A DNA stretch of 64,000 nucleotides from Prosapia bicincta (GCA_036971475.1 JBAIZL010000001.1:105636350-105700349), one strand, 5' to 3'; shown: positions 23,498-34,619, counted from the stretch's first letter. Numbers and translations: made by a program. The notes: a model not told the origin generated them from the sequence alone.

Positions 23498-24703
23498 TTT
23501 AAAGAAGACATAGTTAATTTTGTAAAATCATATTTGGTACCCAAAATAAAATATAATCTATATTTTGAAGACGATTTTTATGAGAAATTTGCATCGTGCA
23601 TAGCCAAAAATTTCAAACAAACTGAACTAAATTTAGTTAAGTGTAATAACAAACTCTTAGACCTAACTTCGGAAGAAGATACCTTAGAAACGATAAGTAA
23701 TTATCATGTTAGCAAAACATATCACCGCGAGATACAGGAAACATACGAACAAATTAAGCGAAGATATTATTGGCCTAATTTAAAATCACTAATTCAAAAT
23801 TTCATAAATCAGTGTGACATATGTCAAAGAACCAAATACGACAGAATTCCCTTACAGCTAGAAATGAACTTGACACCAACAGCTGCAAGACCATTTCAGA
23901 TAATTCACGCTGACACAATCTCCTTGGAGAAGAATTCGTTTATCAGCATAGTCAACACGTTATCACGATATGCTCAAACTTATCGCTTGGGAAGCTCTCA
24001 AGCTACAGAGATTGCAGACAAGCTATTAGATTACTTCACGCATTTCTGCTTACCAACAGTTATTATCTCAGACAATGGAACGGAGTTTAATAACAGAATT
24101 GTAAAGGAGATATTAGACTTGCATAAAATAAAAATTCACTTTATCAGCACACAAAACCTCCAATCAAACGGATTATGTGAAAGATTTCATTCCACTTTAA
24201 TAGAACACATATGGCTGTTAAATAATCAAATCGAATTTAAAAAAGACAGTATAATTAAGAAAGTTAAATATGCTATAATAGCTTATAACAATAGCATACA
24301 TTCAGTCACAAAATTAACGCCGTTCGAAGTCTTATTTGGACACATAAATTCAAACACTTTATTAGATATATATTTAGAAAAACAAATTGTAAATGACTAC
24401 GTTTTAAACCATAAAGAAAAAACAAAAATACTTTATGAAAACATTAGGAATAGTAATGAAAAAATTAAAGAAAAAGTTTTAGAAAAAAGGAATATAAACA
24501 AAGAACCACTTCCAGAAATACCATCTGAAGTTTATATAAAGTCAGTTCAGAAGCAAAGCAAAACGAAAAACAGATATAGCAAGGAAGAAATAGCTTCGAT
24601 AGATAAAGAAAGAAAAACTGGAAAAATAAAGCCTAGACATCATAACACAAAAGACAAAATACATTTGTCGAAAATTAAAAGGCCTAAGAAGAAAAAAATG
24701 TAA
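23498..24703 (+). pseudogene. pol: pol: integrase, frameshifted from RNase H
   Basis: Open frame through 24703. It is connected to the RNase H frame by a frame change in an A run near 23488-23493. It has an H...H...CDIC zinc-binding region (YHVSKTYH near 23701-23724, CDIC at about 23814-23825), then the D,D,E core: IHADTIS, ISDNGTEF, and SNGLCERFHST. The C-terminal tail is very basic, rich in Lys, with no chromodomain that I can recognise. Role when intact: inserting the DNA copy into the chromosome. Confidence 0.9.
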
Positions 24704-25535
24704 TTAATGACCAAAATCCTTCTTGTTCATATTCAACACAATCAAATTAAAATCCCTACCATACCTTTGTCCACTAATTCTATGCACGACACTTTATTAA
24801 ACTTTTAAACAACATTGTTTTATTAATTGTGTGTGTGTTACAAACTTTTGTAATTTATTAAATGATATGTAACTAATTATGGTAATAAATATTGTTAATT
24901 ATTTGAAATATGTTAATCACAAAAAAAAATTGTAATTGAAGAAAATTTGAAACTATACTCTTAAAGAAATAACAAAACAAAAAGAATTCTTATAAACTGA
25001 CTAGAATCCTTTATCAAATCTATAACAAGCAATTTGAATGTAAATGATGGTAAAAATTATGAAAAATTATATAAAACTTTTATTGTAATCAATGTAAATT
25101 TTGTAGAACAAAAAAATTAGATTCTGATAACGATTGTATATGTTATAAACATTTTGTATCTATCCTATGATAGAAAAGACTCATTATAAACTGTATTAAT
25201 CAATTCCAAATACTTTTGCTCAGTTGAATTATAATGAACAGAAAATTAGACTGTAAAATGCCCATCATCAAAAAAAAAAATAAAATAAAATAACGCCTAC
25301 AAACTGCGAGGATACTGCGTTGGAAATCGCAGACAACCCATTTAACTGGATCTTGGAAATCAACCTTCGCCTGGTGACCTTCTCCAGTGAAGAGGACTTC
25401 AACCGATGCCGAAAATTGCCCTTTACGGAGACCTATTCAGCAGCTTATATACTTCGCCCTCATCAAGAAGAAGAAGAGGACTTCAACCGATGCCGAAATT
25501 TCGCCAACCCCCGAAGTTTTCTTTGGGGATGGAGG
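24704..25535 (+). other. LTR-element 3' non-coding region, no env
   Basis: About 830 bp, AT-rich, without an envelope-like frame. Near the end a phrase AGAGGACTTCAACCGATGCC occurs twice (about 25392 and 25476) within a short open frame that runs on into the LTR. Confidence 0.7.
25517..25535 (+). other. Polypurine tract
   Basis: TTTTCTTTGGGGATGGAGG abuts the right LTR. The purine part GGGGATGGAGG should prime plus-strand synthesis. Confidence 0.75.
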
Positions 25536-25836
25536 AGTTATATGAACATTTTATGTGAACATTTCATAATTAAATGCGTGCTAGGAAAATTCCTGCTTAC
25601 GCAGCTTTTGTATTATATAGGTGGTGAAAACAGAGCCCCAGCAGTGTGTAAGTCGCCTCTGTATCGCACAGACGTTTTCCGCTCCAACTGTATGTACATC
25701 AGTTGTATTTGAATTGTTTTATTAAGTATAATTTATGTAACAGTTTTCCAAATTAATTGTTTATTAAATTCAACAAAGGTTTGTAAAAATAAAATCATTT
25801 TTTAAAAACCTTTCGTGCTTAATATAACACGTAACT
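25536..25836 (+). repeat. 3' LTR
   Basis: 301 bp, matching the 5' LTR except for three changes (two G to A near 25627 and 25638, one A to G near 25681). Followed by TATA. Confidence 0.95.
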
Positions 25837-25847
25837 TATATATATAA

Positions 25848-26063
25848 TAAATTAAAAATATTTCTAAAACAAGAATACTTTTCTTCCATTTATTATTCTA
25901 AGCTTTTCGCCGATAAAACAGTACCAGCATCTGCAGGAAAATAATTATCTAACCCTATAGGTTAAATAATTATTTTCCTGCAGATGCTGGTACTGTGGCG
26001 AAAAGCATAGAATAATAAATGCAAGAAAAGTATTCTTGTTTTAGAAATATTTTTAATTTATTA
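25848..26063. repeat. Inverted-repeat element, family C copy 1
   Basis: Arms of about 100 bp (25848-25955 and 25963-26063) include AAAAACAAGAATAC-type ends and an inner TTTTCGCC and GTACCAGCATCTGCAGG. It has a short loop. Followed by ACAAGAAAACATATCACC and a TA tract, a flank shared with the other family C copies at 35.97, 44.23 and 48.25 kb. Confidence 0.93.
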
Positions 26064-26092
26064 ACCATATTACAAGAAAACATATCACCATA

Positions 26093-26097
<5 letters not shown>

Positions 26098-26173
<76 letters not shown>
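26098..26173. repeat. (TA)n microsatellite
   Basis: About 38 TA units between two palindromic repeats. Confidence 0.97.
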
Positions 26174-26176
<3 letters not shown>

Positions 26177-26266
26177 AATAAAGTCTAAATACAAATACAA
26201 GAATTATAATTGAATTTACAATTCAAAGCTTTTCGTTGGCTAACAGTACCAACATCATCAGGAATA
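26173..26266 (-). repeat. Family B copy 2, single arm
   Basis: One arm of the family B palindrome, reading to AACATCATCAGGAAT. On the minus strand: CCTGATGATG, GTTGGT, CCAACGAAAAGC. Confidence 0.85.
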
Positions 26267-26276
26267 TTAAACAATT

Positions 26277-26279
<3 letters not shown>

Positions 26280-26337
<58 letters not shown>
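26280..26337. repeat. (TA)n microsatellite
   Basis: About 29 TA units. Confidence 0.97.
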
Positions 26338-26342
<5 letters not shown>

Positions 26343-26541
26343 CAACATAGGTTATTGAAATACAAGAATATTTATTAATTTATATCCAAAGCTTTTCGTT
26401 GGTAAACAGTACCAACATCATCAGGAATGAAAATTGATCAACAATTTTCATTCCTGATGATGTTGGTACTGTTTACCAACGAAAAGCTTTGGATATAAAT
26501 TAATAAATATTCTTGTATTTGAATAACCTATGTTGTTTTAA
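26338..26541. repeat. Near-perfect 98-bp hairpin, family D
   Basis: Arms 26338-26435 and 26443-26541 with a 7-base spacer. I find a single mismatch. Each arm carries CCTGATGATGTTGGT and ACCAACGAAAAGC (core CTGATGA at 26454-26460, GAAA at 26481-26484). Bordered by TA tracts. Confidence 0.96.
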
Positions 26542-26559
26542 ATTATTAAACAAGAAAAC

Positions 26560-26560
<1 letters not shown>

Positions 26561-26613
<53 letters not shown>
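26561..26613. repeat. (TA)n microsatellite
   Basis: About 26 TA units. Confidence 0.97.
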
Positions 26614-26616
<3 letters not shown>

Positions 26617-27002
26617 AGTGTTCGCTTAAGAATGACTGTGCTGAATTATTGAACATATTGTGCTGAAGAATATATTGGATTTGAAGGTATTGGGTGAAGG
26701 GGGATTGAGTTGGTAATAATGAGCATAAAAGTGTTTGTTTAAACAAGACTGAGCATATGCGAAAGGGAGAGAACAGTGAACAAATCATACTTTGAAAGAT
26801 AATAAACAAAGAGCCATCATGAAATATGTCGAGAATGTGAATATTAAATAATGATATAAGAAAATATACTCCTAATATGCATTTTAATATAAGTAATTTG
26901 ATTGAATACAAAAATCATAGAAAAACGATTTTAATAGTATTTCTACAATTGGTTTTAGAATTTATGAGTTGAAATATTACGTTGATTGATTTACATAACA
27001 AT
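26614..27002. other. Intronic DNA, nothing recognised
   Basis: No gene or repeat supported. Confidence 0.4.
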
Positions 27003-27607
27003 TATGTAAATATTTTTTTCAGAAGAGCTTTTATGAAATATTATATTATTTATAATATGGCTGTAGGAATAGCCATAGATATTAAAAAACTTACGTTGAC
27101 GAGTTTTTACTCTGTTCACTTTGAAACTGATAGAAAACGTTTTAATGATTTTAATTACCTTAATAATATTTAGGAAAACGACATACTTCTCAAACATTTC
27201 AAGATATAGGCTACTTAAATAACTAGTCATTAGAAGAATATGAAAAGTAACGTTTTTTTTTTGTTTGCTCGATATTATAACATACGTTATAAGAATTAAT
27301 GTATATTTTAAGAATTACGTAAATATTATTTTGTCAGAATAGCTTTTACGAAATACGTACTATAATAAATATGATAAGGCTGTAGGATTTCGCATTATTT
27401 TGTAATAAATATTAAAAAACCTTCTTTGACGAATTTTTAGTTCGTTCTGTTTAAAACGGATTGAAAACGTTCAATGTTTAATATTTAGGAAAACGACATT
27501 TAATATTTTCAAACATTTCAAGATATAGGCCTAGGCTACTAAAATAACTGGTAATAAAGAATATGAAAAGCAACGTAAATTATTTTGTTTGCTCTATATT
27601 ATAACAG
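27003..27607. repeat. Diverged tandem duplication, about 310 bp each
   Basis: Segment 27003-27292 and segment 27320-27607 share the same order of phrases: GTAAATATT, AGCTTTTAYGAAATA, GGCTGTAGGA, TTTAGGAAAACGACAT, CAAACATTTCAAGATATAGG and GAATATGAAAAG. They have diverged by indels. Confidence 0.85.
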
Positions 27608-28628
27608 AATATTTTCAAATTAAAGAAACGTCAATTTTCTATAATTGACTAGGTGTTAACACTTATAATCAGTTAACTTCCGTTTGGACTCGACATTTAT
27701 CATTTAAATTAAGACTTTATATATTTTACAGTGTAAAAATTCTCCTCAAATTTTATTCGTAAACAAGAAAACCTATATTAACTATAAATTGATTACGTGT
27801 AGTCTAGCCTATATTTCCATATTCTATTCTATTCAAATTAACTATTAAAGATAATAAAACAATAAAATATCACAGATAAATTAATATTTTTATTGTGAAA
27901 GTAGACCTAGTATGATATCTTTGTTTTGAAAATTCGATAGATAAGAAAATTAGCAAGGATTTATCGCAGGAATATTTAAACTGTCAAACATTTAATAAAA
28001 AGTGATACACACAGAAAACTGAAACCGTTTTGTTTTGCGTCAAAGTGATATTGTTGTCGTAATTGAAATATGTTTTGTAAATGGAACTCATTAAAGCAAA
28101 TTATCTTGGAACGAAAAGGCCGTGAAGATTTTGGGAAGGGAAACCAACGGTCCGACGCGACGCCAGACCTAGACCTACTGCAAGCCTAGAGAAATCTCTC
28201 TAATTACATTTAGCTCCTAGAATGTACTCAACTACCTGAGGAAATATTCACCACTGTTTGTTTAAATATTGTACAGTCTGGGATGAAAGTACGTCGCGTC
28301 GTTAAGATGCCATCTGTGTTAAGATGAGGTGCGCTGTGGGTATCAAGTTTAATCGATATAAAAGAATTAAAAACATTTTTTTGAAAGAAAAAATTTGCTT
28401 AGTTATTTTTGCCCGCTAAAAATATTGCTTGATATTGCAATAAAAATCCATGATTTTTGCAAACCTAGAATTCAAGCGTCACAAATCCTGTGGCTAGCGG
28501 ATGCTTGTAGTTTATCCTTGTTTTAGGTGTTGTGTTGTATTTTGTATTGTAACTTGTTATTAATTTTGTATGCTATTTTTATCCAATTTTTTGAAATTTG
28601 CGGGCTATTTTGTTTGTTGTTTTGCTTA
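27608..28628. other. Intronic DNA, nothing recognised
   Basis: AT-rich with a slightly GC-richer patch near 28120-28340. No supported gene. Any upstream reverse-transcriptase part of the Penelope-like element that follows is missing here. Confidence 0.45.
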
Positions 28629-29100
28629 TGAAGATTCAAGCACCAGGCGTATACAAACTGAACTGCGACGAATGTAACAAATTCTACATTGGACAAACAG
28701 GTCGTAGCTTTAAACAAAGAATCGAAGAACACAAACAGAACACCAACTCAACATTTTACAACCACATAAAAGATACAGGACACAAATACACAGACATTTA
28801 CCATAATCTAGAAATCCTACACATCAACAAAAAAAAACCACATCTCAACACACTAGAACAATATGAAATTTACAGACACACGAAAACACAAAGTACAAAC
28901 ATATTAAACGAACAAACACAATACAAACCATACATACTCTTCGATACTATCGAAAACCTACCTTTAAAACTGTCACCGTTGAACCCAACATCTCCAAGCA
29001 GAAGACACTGATGAAGATCGGCACATAGCGATCGAAAACGTTTCATCTCAGTAAGTTTTAACAAATTTACTAAATTCAAAGTTCTGATAGTCATAAACTA
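28629..29100 (+). pseudogene. Penelope-like element 3' end: GIY-YIG endonuclease and terminal unit
   Basis: Reading frame to TGA 29009-29011. The part from KIQAPGVYKLNCDEC (28629) is homologous. The open frame begins upstream at a TTG in unrelated sequence. The GIY-YIG domain shows GVYKLNC, FYIGQTGRSFKQRIEEH and NHIKDTGH. In Penelope-like retroelements this domain sits at the C-terminus after the reverse transcriptase and makes the target nick. The stop codon lies within CTGATGA (29008-29014). It is followed by a helix of GATCG (29016-29020) and CGATC (29029-29033), then GAAA (29034-29037) and the family A terminal sequence to about 29100. The element is 5' truncated: no reverse transcriptase found. 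Confidence 0.85.
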
Positions 29101-29740
29101 TTGTTTAAGTGATAATAAGATTCAACGAACGTAATGGACTATAAAATTCAAGAATTATGATTGTTAATGCACATACACAGGCTACGCCTATATTGTTGTT
29201 TGTTTTTTTTTTTACCAAATGTCATGTTTGGTATAATTCTTCTTATATATCTACGTACTTTTCAAATATTCAATAAAATTCGAAAATTTTAATTATGGTA
29301 AGAAAGATAATTTACTAAGCGGAGATGCTAATGGGTAACTCATTAAAAAAAAGCTGTGGGTGATTGCAAGTGATAGGACAAATCCGAATCCACTAGACAG
29401 GTAACATCATACAGATTAATCATTAAGTTTTCTGAAGAAATATGACCTTATATTATAATAATATTTAGGTTGAAAATGGTATTTTAATTCTTTCAATGGT
29501 TACGACTGTGAATTCCGTAAATGAATTTATCATTATTTTTTTAAAATTTAACCAGATTTGCATTGAAAATTGCAAACAAAATCTAGGTACTATTGCGATT
29601 AAAATATTAATACAACTGCTTGATATTACATTAATTATATTTTGCTGAAGGGTTATTCTACAAGAAATTATAGTGTTTAAATAATAATATGAGTGGAGTA
29701 TCTGGAACATTTGTAGTGAATGGCCTATAGCTTGTTGACA

Positions 29741-29742
<2 letters not shown>
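29101..29742. other. Intronic DNA, nothing recognised
   Basis: AT-rich, no supported gene. Confidence 0.45.

Positions 29743-29792
<50 letters not shown>
29743..29792. repeat. (GA)n microsatellite
   Basis: About 25 GA units. Confidence 0.97.
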
Positions 29793-29794
<2 letters not shown>

Positions 29795-30078
29795 CATCAA
29801 CTGCAGACTGTAGAGGAAGTAAAGACAAGGTCAGATTTTCGGAGCATTTGCATTTAATTAGACACGCATGGTTCTGACGTAGTCCTTTATCTCGCCATTC
29901 CTTCCTCCCTGTATTATCTACTGCGCTCTTTGTTCCTTCGACAGTCCTTTGACGTCAAGAGAAATCTTGTATTACGTAAAAATGATACCAGTCATGTTTA
30001 CAGCGGAGAAATAACAAAGCGCTATTTCAGATGTATTACATGTTTCAAATGTCTTTAATATTCATAATACCCAACTCA
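29793..30078. other. Intronic DNA with a GC-richer patch
   Basis: Contains TTGACGTCAA near 29950, a perfect CRE-type palindrome. No other support for a regulatory role. Confidence 0.3.
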
Positions 30079-30082
30079 ATGA

Positions 30083-30870
30083 CTGGTATTTATTTCCCGT
30101 TCCCACGTATACGATTTTAGCGAAAACAATTATACCGGGCGACGCAGAAAGTCGTCCGGGATACGAAAAAAACTATTAAAACTCTGGCTCACCCCAAAAA
30201 TTAAAACTTTTGAAAATAGAAATTTCCCCTTCCACAGCACACGTAAAACTTTACTAATTTAACGTGTTGTGTTATTTTTTTGACGTAATACCTCGAAATA
30301 TAATTAAATTTGCGGTTGACTCCCAAAAATTACAAATTGAAAAAAAAACAACTTTAACAAAGCAATATTGTCTCCTCAACACTACGTTTCACCCGGCACA
30401 CAAACCTTATAGAATTATAAAATTCGCACACAGATTTTTTTGGCGATAATGAGTCGCAAACTCACTCAAAAGGACAGAATATACACCTACAGAACCCATT
30501 CCGCACACAAAACAGAAAATATTGCATTGAACATTTACACACCTTTTATTTCTATCGCCAATAAACGATAAAACTTACACCTCACAAAGTTTGTTAAATT
30601 GATGTGTTAAAGGTGTTTTTTTTTTCAAAATTTGTAATTTTTAGGAGTCATCAGCAAGTTTAATTACATCTATAGGCATTCTGCGAGTTACTACATCAAA
30701 AAAAGCGAAAACTTTGAATTGTTAACGTTTTAGGTGTGCCATGGAAGGGAGGCGCAACTGATATTTCCAAAATTTTAAATTTATTTTTCGAAAGTTTGTA
30801 TAATTGTTTCACCTTATACTAAAATGTTTTTACTAAAATTGAACATGTGGGAACGGGAAATAAATACCAG
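30083..30870. mobile_element. Fold-back (long inverted repeat) element 1
   Basis: 788 bp. Terminal inverted repeats of about 26 bp begin CTGGTATTTATTTCCCGTTC. Beyond them the two halves pair imperfectly over about 300 bp, with matching blocks such as GACTCCCAAAAATTACAAAT (about 30317) and its complement near 30640. Flanked by a likely 4-bp duplication ATGA (30079-30082 and 30871-30874). No open frame, so it is non-autonomous. The superfamily is not clear. Confidence 0.85.
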
Positions 30871-30874
30871 ATGA

Positions 30875-31750
30875 GTTTCAAAACCATTTGATTAAGGGAT
30901 CAAAAAAATTTCAGAAGGTGGAAAAACTCTTTTCTGAAGTAGATTTAATTTTGTTTTGTCCACATTTTTGAAATTTTACCAAAAATTAAACAATAAATTT
31001 AAAAACATATATAACATATATAGGCTTATATGGAATATAATAATATTCCAATAATTTTTACAAAACAAATTACACATTGTAATTTGCTACTTTTGAAACA
31101 GTTTAGAATAATTAGCTGGTTTTGAAACTACTGTTGCATCAGCTATTCTAATAATAGATAGTTTTGAAAAATTTTTCAGACGGTTGTAAACAAACTCACA
31201 TTTTTAAATGGATAGAAGGTTTAATGAAAGAATAATAATTAATAAAGAAAGGAGCATTAAGTTTATATGTACCGTCATATTGACGTGTTTTGTATGAATT
31301 ACACTATTTTGTTGTAATAATTACGTTTACACTACTCTTTAAATGTTCATAGAATATTCAACTCTTATATTTATATCGTTCGTTGAAATATCTTCTTCAA
31401 TGTTTTGCAATAATTAAGTAGCGTCATTGTTCTCAATTTTTTTTATTGGAACTTTTTAAGCTCTTCTGGCCCATAGACTCATAGCGGCTGTACAAGCGAT
31501 TTGTAATGCTCGTGTTTTAAAGTTGAAATTTAAACTTGTACTTCGCCCAGCAGGCTTATACAATGGCCACATACAATTTTGCATTACATTTTTCAACATC
31601 CTGCATATTAGGACTTTCACTCTGAAAATTGTCCTTTAAAAATGGTGTGATTTTTGGTATCATCAACTAAATGGTTTATTTATCTGATCACCATTAAATA
31701 TCGACAGATGAATGCCTTTTGGGATTCACTTGAGTTAAGTAGGCCCTATT
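30875..31750. other. Intronic DNA, nothing recognised
   Basis: AT-rich with no supported gene or repeat. Confidence 0.45.
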
Positions 31751-32492
31751 ACCTGACCGAGTAAACATTGCTAGGTGAGGAAATAAAGCACAAAAATAGG
31801 CCAAACCTACGATAATTGATGCAGTAAGTCGGATCGAAATGCGGTTTTTTGCATTCGATTCAGGAAGCCACCACGAAAGTTAGTGAGCATTGCCACTTTA
31901 TAGGAAATCAAAATTGCATCGGTGCATAAGAAAAATGCATTTTTTGAAAGTGCATTCACTGGCTCGATTAAAAAAAAATGTATAACTATTTTTGGGGTAA
32001 CTGAATCCTGAGTCCTAGGTTCTTCAATGATTATCGCCGATATTATATTCGTGTTCAGCGACCACTAAAACCCCTGAGTAAGGAGCTCTCGCTCAATTTC
32101 GAGCCAAATTTATGGAAAATTCCAGGAGATGACGTAGGTATTACCCGCCCTGGGCCCCAGGTACTCCGAGGATCATCGCCGATATTATATTCGTATTCAG
32201 CGACCCCAAAACCCCCCCGAGTACTAAAATTCGGCCCATTTCTGTTTTTATTCACAGAGTTATACATTTTTTTAATCGAATCAGTGCACTTTTCTTATGC
32301 ACCGATGCAATTTTGATTTCTTATAAAGTGGCTATGTTCACAAACTTTCGTGGTGGCTTCCTGAATCGAATGCAAAAAACAGCATTTCGATCCAACTTAC
32401 TGCACCAATTATCGTAGGTTTAGTGCTTTATTTCCTCGCCTATGCGGCCAAAGTTCAAATATCTTCCGCACGCTATGTTTACTCAGTCAGGT
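31751..32492. mobile_element. Fold-back element 2
   Basis: About 742 bp. Ends ACCTGACCGAGTAAACAT and its complement. Arms of about 230 bp (31751-31984 and 32262-32492) share long blocks, for example GATCGAAATGC and TTGCATCGGTGCATAAGAAAA. The loop (31985-32261) holds a direct repeat, ATCGCCGATATTATATTCGT, at about 32034 and 32175. No clear target duplication. No coding frame. Confidence 0.88.
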
Positions 32493-33159
32493 AGTAATAT
32501 TACTAGTATTTCTTACTTCGGAATATTTACTAAAGTCCAAAAACAATTAACATTTACAGAACAAGATCGCAAAGAGTTTAGAATATCCAACAATTATTTT
32601 ACTTGAAGTTACAACTTTAGTATGTCTTAATTGTGTTTAGCGACACACCTGTAGTGTTTCAGTCTAGGTTGCAGGTTTTATACTCTAGTTTGTGTTTTAA
32701 ATTTGTTGTGAAGAGTACATATCTCCATCAAGCGTGTAATTATTTTCAACGATAATTTAATAAAACGTCTACTTAATGAAAGTAAATACACAACTGAGTT
32801 TTATGTAGTTATACTCAGGGGCATTTTAAATGTTTTCTCTTACTTTACAATTTTACAGTTAGAAAAGTTGAAAGAAGGACAGATGTAGCAAGGCTCAAAT
32901 GTAAACTATGGCAACTACTCTCATATTTGATTTATTTGACCTAGAAACCATATACTAGCTACAGGCAAGTATGTCTTGGGTCATAGGCCAATAAGAAGAG
33001 AGAAATTGAAGTTTGCTCACACATGTGTTGCGCCTAAGTAGCATAATGTAAGCAAAGGGATTCATTATTTCCCTTCACTGCATTACTTTTTTAAACTCTT
33101 GAATTTTGCTGTCCCTCACGTTATCTTAATAAGTGAAACTTAATTAATAACTTTACATT
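32493..33159. other. Intronic DNA, nothing recognised
   Basis: AT-rich with no supported gene. Confidence 0.4.
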
Positions 33160-33795
33160 AGTTTACAACTATCGGAACTTAAATGTTTTTGTAAATTTGT
33201 AAACACTTACTGTGACGTAACGTCTTCAAAGCAGACAAAGGCAACATATTAATTATCATTGCAAATAGCCTAAATGACAAATCAATGAATACATAACAAA
33301 TAACAATATGATACAACTAAAAACAGACCCAACAGATAAAAACCACAAAACCATCAAAAAACGTTTTAATAGCTCTAAATAGATCATCAGCAGAAATAAA
33401 AAACGCCCCCTAAAACGAATCTACCCTAAAGTACCTACCTCCGCGCTCTCCTTAAAATTTACAAACCCAATGTCTTCATCCAAGCCATCTTTAACTACCA
33501 AAACTATGTCCTCTGCACAAAAAAGAAGCAAATCACGTGGACAATAAACTATCAGACAATCTAAGAACTTAAACACAGACACTTACATAAAAACATAACA
33601 AACCCCATAAGTAAAATAAAAGACATAAACATACCACACAACTCAACACTACTGTCACTCGACATAACAACGATGTAGGCCTACACCAACATACCTGTAT
33701 CCGAAACCCTTAACATCCCAAAGTTCAGAGACACTGATAAACATCTCCACGAGCGATTAAAAACGTTATGTCTCAGTAAGTTTCTATAAATATTT
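33160..33795 (+). pseudogene. Penelope-like element fossil, internally deleted
   Basis: Bracketed by family A terminal sequences in inverted orientation (ACTATCGGAACTT near 33171 and CTCAGTAAGTTT near 33773). Just inside the left end the + strand reads ADKGNILIIIA (about 33234-33266), like the Penelope reverse-transcriptase entry motif ADKG. The rest is full of stops. Near 33730 a decayed ACACTGATAAACATC and AAAAACG matches the core after the GIY-YIG frame at 29008. Too decayed for a protein. Confidence 0.6.
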
Positions 33796-34209
33796 TTTAA
33801 AGTAATAGAAAATTACCTGTAACTGGTAGATACATTTTAAACGTAATGAAATAAAAACATACAAGTGTTTCAAATATGAATCATCATCCATTAATGATTG
33901 AACGGCTTCAGAAGGATAACGTTTCAGAAGACATGAAAATATATGTACTTATGAAAATATATGTACTTTTATGAAACCTATTGAATTCTAATCTTCTTAA
34001 ACAATCTTGGATTTTTATATGAACATAAATAAAACTAATGTTATCAAAGTAACAGTATATCTACATACAACATGAAAACTTTAGTCAAAATTAAAAATAA
34101 TGAAATCAACATGTGAAATATGAATTAAAAACAAACACATGTTCATAAGTAGTACAGACCAAGGAAATGTTAATATACTGGTATTATACTGACATCTAGT
34201 GGCAGGAAT
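33796..34209. other. Intronic DNA, nothing recognised
   Basis: AT-rich, no supported gene. Confidence 0.4.
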
Positions 34210-34619
34210 TTGGACTTTTTACGAATGCTCATAAACTGAACCAGAAACAATTAATATAAAAAAACCTTTTAAAGTCAATTCCTACTTAGGCCAAGAAAGA
34301 AAAATTTTATTTTAGTTACTTTTTATTAAATACTTACAATTAATATAAATAAAATAACATAGTTAATGGTTTAAAACAGCTGTTCTACCACATAACCTAT
34401 AACATAAAATCAGCTATTTTATGAAATAGTATGCCCGCCTTTTATCAAAAGTTATATCTCATATAAAACTAAACTTAATCCATTAAATTTAGATAATGAA
34501 TAGACTTTTGAAAAGACTGTATTAACATAGTGTCATCCATATCAAGTTTTAAAATTGTATTTGAACTTGTATGGATGAATAAAAAGTATTTAATACCGAT
34601 TGAAAATTTGAACTATATA

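Larger units (their letters stand above)
19228..25836 (+). mobile_element. Ty3/gypsy LTR retrotransposon, complete but disabled
   Basis: A 6609-bp element with 301-bp LTRs (19228-19528 and 25536-25836) that begin AGTTA and end TAACT, and a 4-bp TATA duplication (19224-19227 and 25837-25840). A primer-binding site follows the left LTR and a purine tract precedes the right one. Gag, protease, reverse transcriptase, RNase H and integrase follow in Ty3/gypsy order. No envelope gene is present: 24704-25535 is non-coding. The LTRs differ at three positions that I can count, about 1%, so the insertion is fairly young. The coding region has two in-frame stops and four frame changes. TATA target choice and the AGTTA/TAACT ends match the 17.6/297-type insect group. 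Confidence 0.95.

Noticed and set aside
24704..25712. env gene for the gypsy element
   Set aside because: No frame of adequate length, no signal peptide or membrane segment. The only open frame runs into the LTR.
29944..29956. TTGACGTCAA, a CRE-like palindrome
   Set aside because: A perfect eight-base site is expected by chance at this scale, and no promoter is nearby.
34185..34205. TGACATCTAGTGGCAGG, close to a CTCF-type motif
   Set aside because: One mismatch to the core and a single occurrence. No other insulator evidence.
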